Source of the DNA: Trematomus loennbergii
Lineage: Eukaryota > Chordata > Actinopteri > Perciformes > Nototheniidae
Reading direction: 5' to 3'
DNA: 64,000 nucleotides
Assembly (NCBI GenBank): GCA_012861695.1
Contig: JAAOOA010000172.1
Span: forward strand, 99,501 to 163,500
The notes beneath the pieces were generated by a model. It did no database searches, had not been told where the DNA came from, and saw nothing but the letters and a program-made list of their open reading frames with translations. The translations under genes and the position numbers were made by a program. How positions within the stretch are numbered: the first letter of the stretch is position 1; the number at the start of each line of letters is the position of its first letter. Shown here piece after piece: positions 45,648 to 56,929 of this stretch.

Positions 45648-46560
45648 AACAACCATTTGATTTTCTACAGAAAGCTTCACTCTCACTAAATATAATATAC
45701 TGTTTGTATATGATTGGTGGGTGCAGTGTACACATATTGATGTTTCTAAACAAAGCAAGATTGTTTTCTGTTTTTTCTATCAAAGATAATGTACTTATGA
45801 TTAAGAAATATTTGCACAGACCTGACATATCTGGGTGTTAAATTCATAACATTTTATTTCCTTATCATTGTATATATACGAAGTGTTTCATACAGGCAAA
45901 GATAACTGTGAGAAGAAATGCACCCCTTATTTTATTTTTTAATAATTAAAGTACAGGTTTCTTTTAAGGTTATAGTTTTAAATATTTGTATTAAAGGGAT
46001 ATGTATCTGGTGAGTTGTCGGGGTACATTAAGGATTATGCTTGATTCATATTAGAAGAAGAAATTGTGTCTCAATCTTTTGAGTTATTTTGATTTTATTT
46101 GTGTCCAACTCTCTGGAGAATGTTTGTATAGCTTAACAAAGTCCTCAACAAATAAAAAAAAACAAGTTTCCACTGTTTTTCGCTCTATATATTTGTTCAA
46201 CATTACCTAAATCTTTTGTTCAAGTAGAAAAACAAATAACACACAATAACTTGAGTATTTCAATATTATACAAATGTATTCTTCTTGTTCACTGATTTTT
46301 GAGATCTAAATTTGTTTATTGTCTATAGTTATTTTCAATTTAGATTTTAGAAACAATATGAGTTCCATTTATCAAATACAATACATATTTACAGATGAAC
46401 CACAAAAGCAGATGTAGTTAATATCTCTAAAATCCCAGATGACAATATCAAAGTACAGTTTACATATTAAAATGATAGATATTAGTTATTCAAAATAAAG
46501 CAGTACAACAATGACAGTAGATACTCTGCATTATCAGTACTTTTACTTTTAATACAAGTA
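45648..46560. other. 3' flank of TRIM copy 2
   Basis: About 45,648-46,190 is homologous to the flank of gene 1 (26,844-27,232 and 27,729-27,890) and lacks the LINE insertion found there. Beyond it, AT-rich sequence without recognised features. Confidence 0.6.
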
Positions 46561-46715
46561 AATTGTGTTTAAAAACATGCACAGCCCTGACTCATATCAC
46601 GACTCAGGACCACAGCAACAGGTACACAGCCACAACTCCTGACCCAGGTGAAGCCTTTAATGCTGACAACCTGCCAGGTGACAGACACACAACACTCTGG
46701 GCAGTCTAAGCCTAT

Positions 46716-46913
46716 AGCAGCAAAACTAAGGGCTGATTCTAGGCAGCCCTAACTTTGAGCTTTATCAAAAAGCTAAGTCTTAATCCTAGTCTTAAATGGA
46801 TAAGGTGTCTTCAGCCCGAACACAGATGAGAATGAACCCAAGTCCAACATGCCTTCTGTGTATCTAAAAAACAATAGTTTTTTATGTATACATAATTTAC
46901 GAGAAAGAAAAGG
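46716..46913. repeat. Segment R, duplicated at 49,716-49,930
   Basis: Begins TAGCAGCAAAACTAAGGGCT and ends with GAGAAAGAAAAGG. Both copies are ~200 bp and about 90% similar by eye. Confidence 0.75.
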
Positions 46914-47180
46914 CAACACGGTCTCACTCCCTGATCTTCCAGGAGCGACGCTTGGTCAGGGTCCTTTGGCGTGCAGTTGATGCGCCGAGTCTCCTTCAGC
47001 TTCATACACGGACGCAAAGAGCTTTCAACTGATTGCAATGTATTCCCATCGGCGGCGGTATTTGACGCTCAGGGAAGCACCGCATCGGTCCATGTTGGCG
47101 GCATTTAAAGGCAATGTGAGCGTCCATTCCCATTGGATAACAGGGGATTTTACACCTGGAAGTAAGTATTCTCTTTACTG
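46914..47180 (+). mobile_element. Single arm of the fold-back element family
   Basis: Matches the arms of the large palindrome at 60,660-62,431 (shared GGACGCAAAGAGCTTTCAAC and CATTCCCATTGGATAAC) and extends past the arm end through CAGGAGCGACGCTTGGTCAG, which also flanks the palindrome at 62,450-62,490. Confidence 0.7.
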
Positions 47181-48329
47181 TCGATTGATTTTACAGTGAT
47201 ATCTGCACTACTCATCAACTCAAAACACCAGATTATCCTTGTTAATTACACAACATTGATTGGTTTAAATTGTGTACAATGCTTTTGTGTTCCACTGGAT
47301 CACTCTCTTCATTGTTTTATTTTGCTTTCAAGGAACATACAAATACCTCAAATGAAAGATGAAAACGTGAGAAAGCTATAGAACAAAAAAAATACGGGTA
47401 AAGCAAATGAAATGCAAAGCTGTATAATATAATAAATGAGTCTTGCCATGATTTATCTCTGAACCATAGAATCAAAACCGTCTTGTGCTCGGTCAAACTT
47501 CTGGGCGACTCGTGAACTTTCTTTAAAGACCAAAAAGAGTTGGGGTTTTCTCACCTCAGACACACTCTGCCTCGTCCTTCTTCTAGATGAATCACTGGTC
47601 CAAACTTTTGATGTCGCATCCATCTTCCTCCGACCAGTGGACGCTGTGGTCGATCTCTGCTGATAACGCCGAATCACAGAAGGTCTTAATAAGGCAGGCG
47701 GTGATGGAGACAGCTGCTGAGTCTTCTATAGATGTACAAGATGGCAGAGAATGAGGGCTGGACATAGTTAGTTATCTTTAATACAGCATTAACATTCTGT
47801 CATTATTACAGATGATGAACGTTGCTGTGACAAATGAAGGATGTCCTGTAACTCCTGAACCACCTCCACAAGCAATCTGTTGTTTGCAGAGGTGGAAAGT
47901 TAGGGTTAGGGTTAGTACAATGTTTGAGGTTCCTGTAGTTTACTTCAGATAATACAAAATGTCCTCAACAAATAGTTTGTCATGTATTATTTTAGGTTAA
48001 GACAATATTTCTTGATTGAAGATACATGGTGGTATATTTAACAAAAATCTACCATTGGGCTGCTGTTGGTAAGAGCTGCCAGGGAAGAGGGTTTGAATCC
48101 CGAGCACAATAAACATTGTAGGTAACGCCATCCCTCTTTCTCCTCTTGTCACTCTCTGGCCCAAAACATCTTTAAAAATAAATAAATAAATCAGCACTAC
48201 CTTTACCTGCTGTTATTTTTAAGTAATAACAAAAAATAATCAATAATTATAATCCAATACAATGACATTATTTTGAAATGGGCCATTGTGCAGAAAGAGT
48301 ACTTTTACTTTAAATTAAAAAGTAAAGAC
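47181..48329. other. No gene recognised
   Basis: No clear gene. The minus-strand frame at 47,453-47,677 (Arg/Ser-rich, 74 residues) has no recognisable domain. A short telomere-like motif (TTAGGG, 2.5 units) is at 47,900. Confidence 0.4.
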
Positions 48330-48773
48330 ATGAAATGGACATTTGAAATCTCTTCAGGCGGTGGAGTTGAGAGAGCCAGAGTTATTGTAACCACTGCAAC
48401 ATTGAATTTCTTATCACTGGACTCTAAGGGTAACTTGTTCTTCTATAACTAACTAGATGAAAAAAAGCTAATGCCCTAGCAGTGGCAAATAGCTTTGGTT
48501 TTATGTTTGATTTAATTACATTAATTAATGTCTAAGTTGAAATTTACAAGAAATATCTTAACTGCTACTGTGTAAAGGGAATACTTCTGTTAAAAATCAC
48601 CTCATTTGTTTATGCAATTTTGTTCATATAGCAGTACTTTAAAATAAAAGTGCGCAATACACTACTTTTGAATTCATTATTGAATGTTGCGCATAACAAT
48701 GCGGTTAATCGCAGAACATTTAAAATGTTAATCGTTGCCCAGCAGTGATAATCTATAAGCAAACAGAGTACAA
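48330..48773. repeat. Segment S, second copy
   Basis: Duplicate of 39,780-40,212 with small indels, here joined to an intact tRNA-Gly gene. Confidence 0.85.
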
Positions 48774-48844
48774 GCGCTGCTAGTGTAGTGGTATCATACA
48801 AGATTCCCATTCTTGTGACCCGGGTTCGATTCCCGGGCGGTGCA
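48774..48844 (+). tRNA. tRNA-Gly(CCC)-type, copy 16, U5:G68 and G3:U70
   Basis: Acceptor GCGCTGC pairs with GCGGTGC through two wobbles (3-70 and 5-68). All other arms intact. Confidence 0.8.
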
Positions 48845-48869
48845 TGTGTTAATCCAATTTCAAATAAGT

Positions 48870-48941
48870 ATTTATTTGGTGTAGGTTTATGATTCTCACT
48901 TAGGTTGCGAGAGGTCCAGGGTTCAAATCCTGGACGAGCCC
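48870..48941 (+). pseudogene. tRNA-Pro(AGG)-like pseudogene 8
   Basis: As copy 1 of array 1. The following spacer (to about 49,345) is the same ~425-bp unit. Confidence 0.8.
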
Positions 48942-49360
48942 AATTTGATCTGGATGGAAGATATTGGTGATTGGAAAACCATTTGACCAATGCTATGCCT
49001 TGCCAGGTACAATGTGTTCAGTTCTGGACAAAAAAGATCAATGGGCAAGTTTTAGCAGAAAAACCCTGCATTTCTATCCAAGCAGTTCCAACATGCCAAA
49101 TAATAAAAAGTGTATGGCTTTCCACATCAGTGCCATGGTTCTCGAAGCATATGCTGGGCAACTTGCACTACTGTTCTAGCACCTATTCAATCTTACCAAT
49201 GGAAGACATTTTCAACATTGTTAAATTTTGAAGACGATGACACAGATTTGTGATGCCACACTATTAAGGACACACAGGGCACTCAACATCTAGGAAAACC
49301 AAAAACACTGTAATAGTCAATATATTGATAGTTATATTATATATAACAAAAACAATACAA

Positions 49361-49431
49361 GTGCTGCTAGTGTAGTGGTATCATACAAGATTCCTATTCT
49401 TGTGACCTGGGTTCGATTCCCGGGCGGTGCA
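49361..49431 (+). tRNA. tRNA-Gly-derived copy 17 with anticodon CCT
   Basis: Acceptor GTGCTGC (wobbles at 2-71, 3-70 and 5-68) and anticodon loop TTCCTAT, so the anticodon is CCT, which reads the Arg codon AGG. The T stem has CTGGG. Probably a decaying copy, but its fold is still possible. Confidence 0.55.
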
Positions 49432-49615
49432 TGCAAGATGGTCTGAATATGGTTTGAGAAGTGGAGAGAAGAATAGAGAAAGGTACAGAACTCTGAAATG
49501 GACATTTGAAATCTTTTCCAGGCGGCTGAGTTGAGAGAGCCAGAGTTATTTGTAACCTCTGCACATTGAATTTTCTTATCACTGGACTCTAAGTATATAA
49601 ACGAAAACAATACAA

Positions 49616-49686
49616 GCGCCGCTAGTGTAGTGGTATCATACAAGATTCCCATTCTTGTGACCCGGGTTCGATTCCCGGGCGGTGCA
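49616..49686 (+). tRNA. tRNA-Gly(CCC)-type, copy 18, G3:U70
   Basis: Identical to copy 1 of array 1. Confidence 0.85.
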
Positions 49687-49715
49687 TGCAATGCGTCTAC
49701 ATTTTGAGATCTGAG

Positions 49716-49930
49716 TAGCAGCAAAACTGAGGGCTGATTCTAGGCAGCCCTAATTTTGAGCTTTATCAAAAAGCTGAGTCTCAATCCTAGTCTTACAAAT
49801 GGATAAGGTGTCTTTAGCCCGAGCACACACTGAGAACACAGATGAGAATAAACCCAAGTCCAACATGCCTTCTCTGTCTCTAAAAAACGATTGTTTTTTA
49901 TGTAAACATAATTTACGAGAAAGAAAAGGA
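49716..49930. repeat. Segment R, second copy
   Basis: Duplicate of 46,716-46,913, here directly after the last tRNA. Confidence 0.75.
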
Positions 49931-49953
49931 TATCTTCCCTTTATAAAGTATTA

Positions 49954-52900
49954 GTCAAATCAAATCAAATCAAATCAGGTTTTATTATATAGCACATTTA
50001 AAAGCGATTTTTGGTCGAGCCAAAGTGCTGTACATGTAATAAAAACACATTACTACAAATCACAATAAACGACAATAAATTACAACAGATATAACTTAAA
50101 AACAAAATAAAAATAAAACACACGGAAAATCAGAAGTCGTGCTCCGCTCTAACTAGAAAGCCAGAGAGAAGAATGTGTTTTTAGTTTAGATTTAAAAACC
50201 CCTAGGGTCTGGGCCGACCTCACATGGAGGGGCAGAGTGTTCCAAAGCCTAGGGCCAGCTGCTGCGAAGGCTCGGTGCCCTCGGGTTTTAAGCCTGGTCT
50301 TGGGCACTACCAGCAGCAGCTGGTCAGCAGACCTTAAAGCTCTGGCTGGGATGTAGCGCTGGAGCAGTTCAGCTATATAGGCCGGAGCCAGCCCATTTAG
50401 TGCTTTAAAAACAAATAAAAGGATTTTAAAATCAATTCTGAACCGAACTGGAAGCCAGTGTAGTGAGGCCAGAATAGGGGTGATGTGGTCGCGCTTTTGT
50501 GGCCAGTCAGCAAACGTGCAGCAGCGTTTTGGACTAGCTGTAAGCGTTTAATTGAGGCCTGGTCCATACCCACATACAGAGCGTTACAATAGTCCAGTCT
50601 TGAGGTTACAAAGGCGTTAATAACCCTTTCTAAGTCATTAAAAGATAAATACGACTTGGTTTTGGCCAATAGTCTTATTTAAAAAAAGCAGGATTTTACT
50701 ACGTGCTGACCTGCTTGTCGAATTTAAAAGTGCTAGTGAAGGTCACTCCAAGGTTCATGACCGAGGGAGGATGTTTTTTTTGATAGAGCCCAGAATATCA
50801 ACCGGAGAGGCTGGAGGTTGCGGTCCAAAAAAGATGACCTCGGTCTTGCTCTCGTTGAGGTTGAGGAAGTTTTTGCTCAGCCAGGATTTAATCTCTGCTA
50901 AGCAGTCCATCAACTGCTGTAGTGAGTGTGTGACATTTGCTTTGAGAGGCAGATAGATCTGTACATCGTCGGCGTAGCAGTGGAAGGGAATGTTATGTTT
51001 TGTGAGATTGAACCTAGGGGCAGTATGTACAGTAGAAAAAGGATGGGGCCCAGAATCGAGCCTTGGGGAACCCCACAGGTAAGAGGGGCTTTGGCAGAGG
51101 AGAAGGCACCTAGCTGTACCGAGAAGCTACGGTCTGTCAGGTAGGACCTGAACCATGCAAGGGCAGAGCCTGTGATGCCAGCGGACTGTTCAAGCCGTGA
51201 CAGCAGGATGCTATGGTCCACAGTGTCAAAGGCAGCTGTCAGGTCTAACAGCACCAAGACAGCTGGGCTACCTGAGTCGGCGGCTAGGAGCAGATCATTA
51301 AAAACTCTTAAAAGGGCTGTTTCAGTGCTGTGCATGGGTTTGAAGCCAGACTGAAACTTTTCATGGATTCCATGGATGGTTAAAAAAGACTGCAGCTGGG
51401 CGTAGACTACTCGCTCCAGGGCTTTTGATAAAAAAGGTAGCTGGGAGATGGGCCTAAAATTTGCGAGAATGGAGGGGTCGAGATTTTTCTTTTTAAGGTG
51501 GCTTAACCACGGCATGTTTGAAGGCAGCTGGGACACATCCTGAGCTAAGAGAGGTGTTTAAAAGTAATAAAATACTTGCTCCAACTGAATCAAAAACATC
51601 TCTGAGAAGGCGAGAGGGAATGCTGTCTGAGGTGCAGTTTGTCGGCCGCAGGTGCTTGACTACATCCGAGAGAGAAGAGAGGGATACAGGCTCAAAGTGG
51701 TCGAGGACAGCAGGGCACAGAAAAGGAGCAGGATCTGGGGTAGCACTAGTGTGGGCTAGCCTAAGAGCAGATACCTTTTCAATAAAAAATGTAAGAAACT
51801 TATCACAGAGAGTAGTCGATGGGACAATAGAAGAAACATCACAGGGATTAATGATAGAGTTGAGGACATTAAAAAGAACCTGAGGTTTATGGCTGTTTTT
51901 GGAGATTAACAGAGAAATGTGCTCTGTTTTGGCTGCTTTGACTGCCGTCTGGTAGTCAGAAAGGCAAGCACGAAGGATTTCTAGGGAGACATGGAGTTTA
52001 TCCTTTTTCCATTTTCTCTCTGCACGCCTGCAAGCGCGTCTGAGAGCACGAGTACAGTCATTGAGCCACGGCTCTGATAGAACTTTGGTGCGTCTAAGCG
52101 TAAAAGGAGCAACAGAATCCAGTATTAGTGTGCATGTCGAGTCAAACATGGAGATAAGCTCATCAGCATTAAAAGCACAGTTCACATCTAATTTACAGAT
52201 CGGAGAAGCATTAAAAACATCAGAGAACTGTGAGGCAGTCAAGGGGTTAATCGAACGCAGACGACGCGCGGGGCACGTGATTCGACTCCTGCGGAAGGGA
52301 TGGAGGTTGTAAACAGAACCGGTAAATGGTCTGAGATACGCGTTGCTGCACATATTTCATCCACAGATACAGACAGTCCAAACGATAATACTAAGTCCAA
52401 AGTGTGTCCTTTTTCGTGTGTTGGGCCAGCCACGGACTGAACGAGACCAAAGGAATCAAGGAGATTTAAAAAGTCCCTAACCAGAGGTTTGGACTCGCAA
52501 CACACATGGACATTGAAGTCTCCGGAGATCAAAACACGATCATATTTCACCATGATCCCGGACAGAAAGTCAGAAAAGTCATTTATGAAATCCTTATTAC
52601 ACTTTGGCGGACGATACACGACTGCGCAGAGTATAGGCGAGGCCGGGTTCAGTTCAAAAAGCTGCAACTCAAAGCTGGCATAGCTAGATACAGGGTGAAG
52701 CAATCGGCATTGGAGGCTAGCTCTAACACTGATGCTATGCCCCCACCATGGAAAAACTATGCCCCCATGGCCAGTGGCGGAGCTGAAGAATGTACAGTCA
52801 GGAGGAAGAAGTTCAGAGAACGGTGTATACTCGCCAGCGTGAGCCCAGGTCTCCGTCAGGAACATAAATCCAGTTCACGAGAGGTGAAGAAGTCGTTTAG

Positions 52901-53480
52901 CAGGAACGTTTTGTTTGCTATCGACCTAGCATTTAGCAAAGCCATGCAAAGTTTTCGCTCCGGGCTTGCCGAAGGTGTAGTGCGTCTCAGCTGACGAAGA
53001 TGTGCGTGTTGAACGCCGCGCGGGCCGGGAGCAGTCAGTCGGCAGGAGGAGCTGCCAGCGGGCCCCTCAGAGTCCGGAGCTCCGGAAAAACGGGCGAATC
53101 CACGATCCCTCACATGGCGTGCAGCGGGAGGGCCATGACATCCGAGGCGTGGATAAGTCCCAGAGAAGCCGTCAGGTATGCCTTAGATGGACCAGTGCAC
53201 CACCACGCTTTCCCCGTCGTCTAAAGCGCTTTCGGCGAGGCAGGATGCAGGTGCCGGCGCAGGTAGGTGGAATATCCGACAGTAGAGGGGGGGGGATTTA
53301 TGGTTGCCAGATGTAGGTTTGGGCAGCAATATCAACTCCAGTGAGGGTCTGAGGTGGAGGAGAGCTTGCGATCATAAACGAGCAGAGCAGAGACATTCTG
53401 ACAACATAAAACAAAAACAGGATAGCTAAAGGTAGAGAGCTGAGCGAGCGGCGAGCCGACACAGGCGCCATCTTGAAATC
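49954..53480 (-). mobile_element. Second L2-like LINE, decayed, minus strand
   Basis: The 3' tail at the low end is (CAAAT)n with TTTTATTATATAGCACATTT; the 5' end at 53,480 reads GATTTCAAGATGGCGCCTG in sense, typical of LINE 5' ends. No ORF1 remains visible between 53,113 and 53,480, so it is a single-ORF or shortened copy. It is a different subfamily from the L2 at 19-24 kb. Confidence 0.8.
50397..53113 (-). pseudogene. L2-like LINE ORF2 in several frames
   Basis: Sense order on the minus strand: endonuclease (LLNARSIANKTFLLNDF, FLTETWAH, GDFNVHVC, SDHLPV), then reverse transcriptase ([47 protein letters not shown]), then the C-terminal part (FVTSRLDYCNALYVGM). The YADD box is present in the DNA near 50,972 but in a different frame from the preceding motif. 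Frames change near 52,870, 52,300, 51,515, 50,990 and 50,500, so no active enzyme can be made. Confidence 0.85.
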
Positions 53481-53930
53481 ACGTCACGTCACGTCATGTC
53501 AACTGTTAACTGCATCTGTAAATAACACTAATGTAGAAACATCAAACCTGGTGACCTGGTGATATCCTTTATATAATATATTAATGTCGATATATAAAAA
53601 CCTTGATATGTGGAAGGACGAGTAGGAGGGATTCATTGCCAAATTAGTGCACAATTATAAAATGTTATGATTAAATGTCTGTGAACACATGAACATATGA
53701 TGTAAAACAAACCCTGTAATCATTTTGAAACTGCAAGACGGTGTTGGGTGGGGGTTTGTGGATTGGGCAAAGGCTCTCTTGTCCTTATAGATTTTTCTGT
53801 AGTTACATTTGTATTATTTGCCTTTGAAGATGAAAAAAAAAAGATTTTTTAATTTTATTATTGTTACATGTTTTCAGTTTTCTGGGGTAAAAAAGCATGT
53901 TGTTGTTTTTATGTATGTCACTAATGTATG
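53481..53930. other. No gene recognised
   Basis: AT-rich sequence between the LINE and the hAT; starts with a short (CACGT)n-like run. Confidence 0.4.
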
Positions 53931-53938
53931 ACCTAAAC

Positions 53939-55365
53939 CAGTGGTTCTCAAACATTTTCTGTCATTCCCCACTTTGAACAGGTGGGCCTTTTCAAGCCCC
54001 ACCTGTTCCTCATCGCTCCAATAAAATGGTAGGCCAAGCTTAAAATTGTCAAATGTATCGTTCTATAACAGGGGTCTCCAACCTTTTTTAGGATGAGAGC
54101 TACTTAAAAAAAATAAAACAAGTCGTGAGCTACTTTTACTCCTCTTTTTTTTGTTTTTTGCTGTGTATATATTTAGCACATTTTAACATTATGACATGCT
54201 TACCTTTAACCTTCGTTTGCTTTTCAGTGTTTACTAAAAGAAAATGTATGCAATTAAATTATTTTAACCTGTTTTATTTGGGGGTGGACCTCACCTCCTC
54301 TAGGGGGGTCCGGGGCATGCTCCCCCGGGAAGATTTTTTTTTAAATGTTGAAGTGAAATGCATCAATCTGGAGCACTTTGAGCACAACATGAATTTCTCG
54401 ATACAGCTCTCAACACTCAGATGAAAGGGAGCTGTATACTTTTCAATAATCCAAACATCTTTAGAATGTGATCACAACCAATAACAAATCATTTCAACTT
54501 GTTTATTCTTATCTTATGTTACCTAGTTAGCATTCTTTCTTTTTATTTATGCATATTTTACTAATCACTCCCCTTTTAAACTGTTCTTTTTTTTTACTGT
54601 CCTATAGTACACATTGGAATGATTTCTTACTTTATTTTTTACAACTAGGCTATATTAAATAGATAAAGGTGTGCTCTCTAGCTCTCTCTCTGTCTCACTC
54701 GCTCTCTCCATCTCTCTCTCTGTCTCGCTCGCTCACAGAGGCTGTGTGCTCCTCCGTGGCGATGACGGCTTGCGTTAAAAAATAAAAATAAACATAGGTC
54801 TATTTCTAAAGTGGGGGGACACAAACGGGATTTCGAAAAGTGTCACGGTTAAACTCCTTATAAAGTGGTGAGGTGCCGCTCCACATTGCTTTTCTTCCCG
54901 ACTGCAACGCTGTTGTGTGATTTTTACACATGTCTGTAAATGATTTTGGTTTCAGATGTGTGTGTGTGAGCAGGCTCGGATTGGCCATCGGGAGATTCGG
55001 GACTTTTCCCGGTGGCCCGCTGCCGTTGGTGGGCCGCTGCCTCTGGCATAGGCGTGGACTTTCACAGCGCCGCTGCGCTGGTACCGCATCCGCTGCCGCA
55101 AACACCCGCCGTTGCGAGGCTCCGGCGCTGTGAAAGTCCACCGCCGTTGCGAGTCTCTGGCTGTAACAGTCCACTACCGCCCGCAAGGACCCAGGTTCGA
55201 TTCCGGCCTGAGGTCCAAAAAATGTATTTAAAAAAAAAAAGTAAAAAAAAAAAAAGTTTAAAAAAAAAATAAATAAATCTCCCGTTCATCGCGTCCATTC
55301 GCGACCCACCTATCACATCTCTGCGCCCCACCAGTGGGGCGCGCCCCACACTTTGAGAAACACTG
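53939..55365. mobile_element. Non-autonomous hAT element with 8-bp target duplication
   Basis: Ends CAGTGGTTCTCAAACA and GAGAAACACTG are inverted repeats. Perfect 8-bp duplication ACCTAAAC at 53,931-53,938 and 55,366-55,373. No transposase. Composite interior: another hAT end (CAGGGGTCTCCAACCTTTTT) begins near 54,069; a CT-rich microsatellite lies at 54,675-54,740. Confidence 0.85.
55025..55250. repeat. Inverted repeat and tRNA-like B box inside the hAT
   Basis: GTGGACTTTCACAGCGCC (about 55,051) and GGCGCTGTGAAAGTCCAC (about 55,124) form an 18-bp inverted repeat. GGTTCGATTCC near 55,193 is a perfect pol III B box, suggesting a SINE remnant, but no A box is recognised. Confidence 0.45.
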
Positions 55366-55544
55366 ACCTAAACTGCATTGTCAATTACGATTTGAGGGAA
55401 ACATATTGTTTTGTTTTTGACATCACAAATGTTTATAATCAGTCCATGGAAACCAAAAGCTGTGTTGTCTTTTCCATACAGCCATAACTTATTATATAAT
55501 GTGATTATTAAAAACCAAACCAGATTTTTCTAAACATTTAGATA

Positions 55545-55790
55545 AGATAAGATACTAGAGGTACTTTATTGATCCCAATTTGGGAAATGTTTGCATTGCA
55601 GAAGCATAAAACAAAACAAGGCATTGCACATAAGTAGACATTAAAGAGCAGAAATAAACAATTCTAGAATTTAAACATCTAAACATTAAATTAAAACAGC
55701 ATTTAGAAGTAGAAAACATACTATCTATAAACTCTGACAATAAAACACTATTGAAGGGCTTTAGACATTATATAAAGCAGGATATTATTT
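55545..55790 (-). repeat. Interspersed repeat with ACTTTATTGATCCC core
   Basis: Begins GATAAGATAAGATACTAGAG, AGGTACTTTATTGATCCCAA. Same family as 790-965, opposite strand. Confidence 0.6.
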
Positions 55791-55796
55791 ACATTA

Positions 55797-56136
55797 AGTG
55801 TGTAGGGAATGGAATATTAAATTAAATATAAATCAGAAAATAGTTTACCTTGAAAAGGAATTGCAGTTTAGTTTAATAGGAAACATAATTGAAGTTGAAG
55901 TGAAGGAAGAATAGGAAATTGTTGCCCCTAAAATATCTGAAATAAAATCTAAATGAAGTTAATAATGTTTGCAATTCTCTTTTCTGTCAACTGTAGTATT
56001 TCCGCTCCAAACACACAACAACTAAGTCATTTAAAACCTCTGAGATTGATGGTATTTGTAGTGTTTGCAGCAGAAAGGATTATGAGAGTTGAGTGTTGGT
56101 GGTGTCTCAACCATTGGAGAAAGAAAGGCCTTGTTG
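55797..56136. repeat. Segment P, second copy
   Basis: Duplicate of 40,424-40,756, ending CCTTGTTG. Marks the upstream flank of TRIM copy 3. Confidence 0.85.
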
Positions 56137-56917
56137 TAGTGATGTGTCGGTCGCGAACGAGCCGATTATTTTGAACGGCTCTTTGGTACGAACGAGGGGA
56201 ACCGAGTCCTACTTGGTGAGAGCCGTTCTTGTTATCGTTCAATCGTTGGTCCGCACTCACTGCCTGCCAAATACACTAACCTTTTAAAAAGCTTGATTTT
56301 GTTCCCCAACGTATTCTGTGAAGACCCCCCTACTCTGATTGGTAGGTTTCAGCACGAGGAGTGAGATGGGGTTGGTCTTAACGGAATACGCGAGAGAGAG
56401 AAGTCTTAACAAGTGGTACAGGACAGGTAGACGATGTGTTTTTCGGGTGGAAAATGAGCCAACGCGAAAATGCAGCAGCATTTGGATGCACTTCAACCAA
56501 AACCCAGGCAGTGATAAAGCGCACCATTTGTAAAGGCAAAATATCCTTTAAGCAGGGTCAACAAATAATCTCCATCGCCACTTAAAACACAGTATCTAAT
56601 ATTAAGAGTTGCGTGGATTTCATTCAAGGCAAGGCAACTTTATTTACTTAACACATACAGAGGGTAAATTCAAAGTAGTACATTCACTGACATGAATGAC
56701 ATGGATATGGCGCCACCTTGTGTCATGTTTACAATGCCGATTATTGACATTAGGTCTGGCAATACAGTCAATCCTGGTGATTATTTCGCAGTTAAACCTA
56801 GTAACCCCGCCCCCTTTAAAAAAACGGCTCTTTTGAACGGCTCTTTTGAACGGCTCTTTGAAAGGAACGGAGCCATAAGATCCGGCTCCCTTCAAAGAGC
56901 CTTAATTCCCATCACTA
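56137..56917. mobile_element. hAT element (TAGTGATG ends) with BED remnant
   Basis: Starts TAGTGATGTGTC and ends CCCATCACTA. The 8-bp target duplication is CCTTGTTG (56,129-56,136 and 56,918-56,925). GAACGGCTCTTT motifs are repeated at both ends. The interior encodes a frame-broken BED finger (IWMHFNQNPGSDKAHHLCKG) of a hAT transposase. Confidence 0.88.
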
Positions 56918-56929
56918 CCTTGTTGCTCC

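Noticed and set aside
47900..47915. Interstitial telomeric repeat (TTAGGG)
   Set aside because: Only about 2.5 units, expected by chance or microsatellite slippage.
55165..55240. A tRNA gene near GGTTCGATTCC
   Set aside because: Only a B box is present; no cloverleaf, acceptor pairing or A box could be built.
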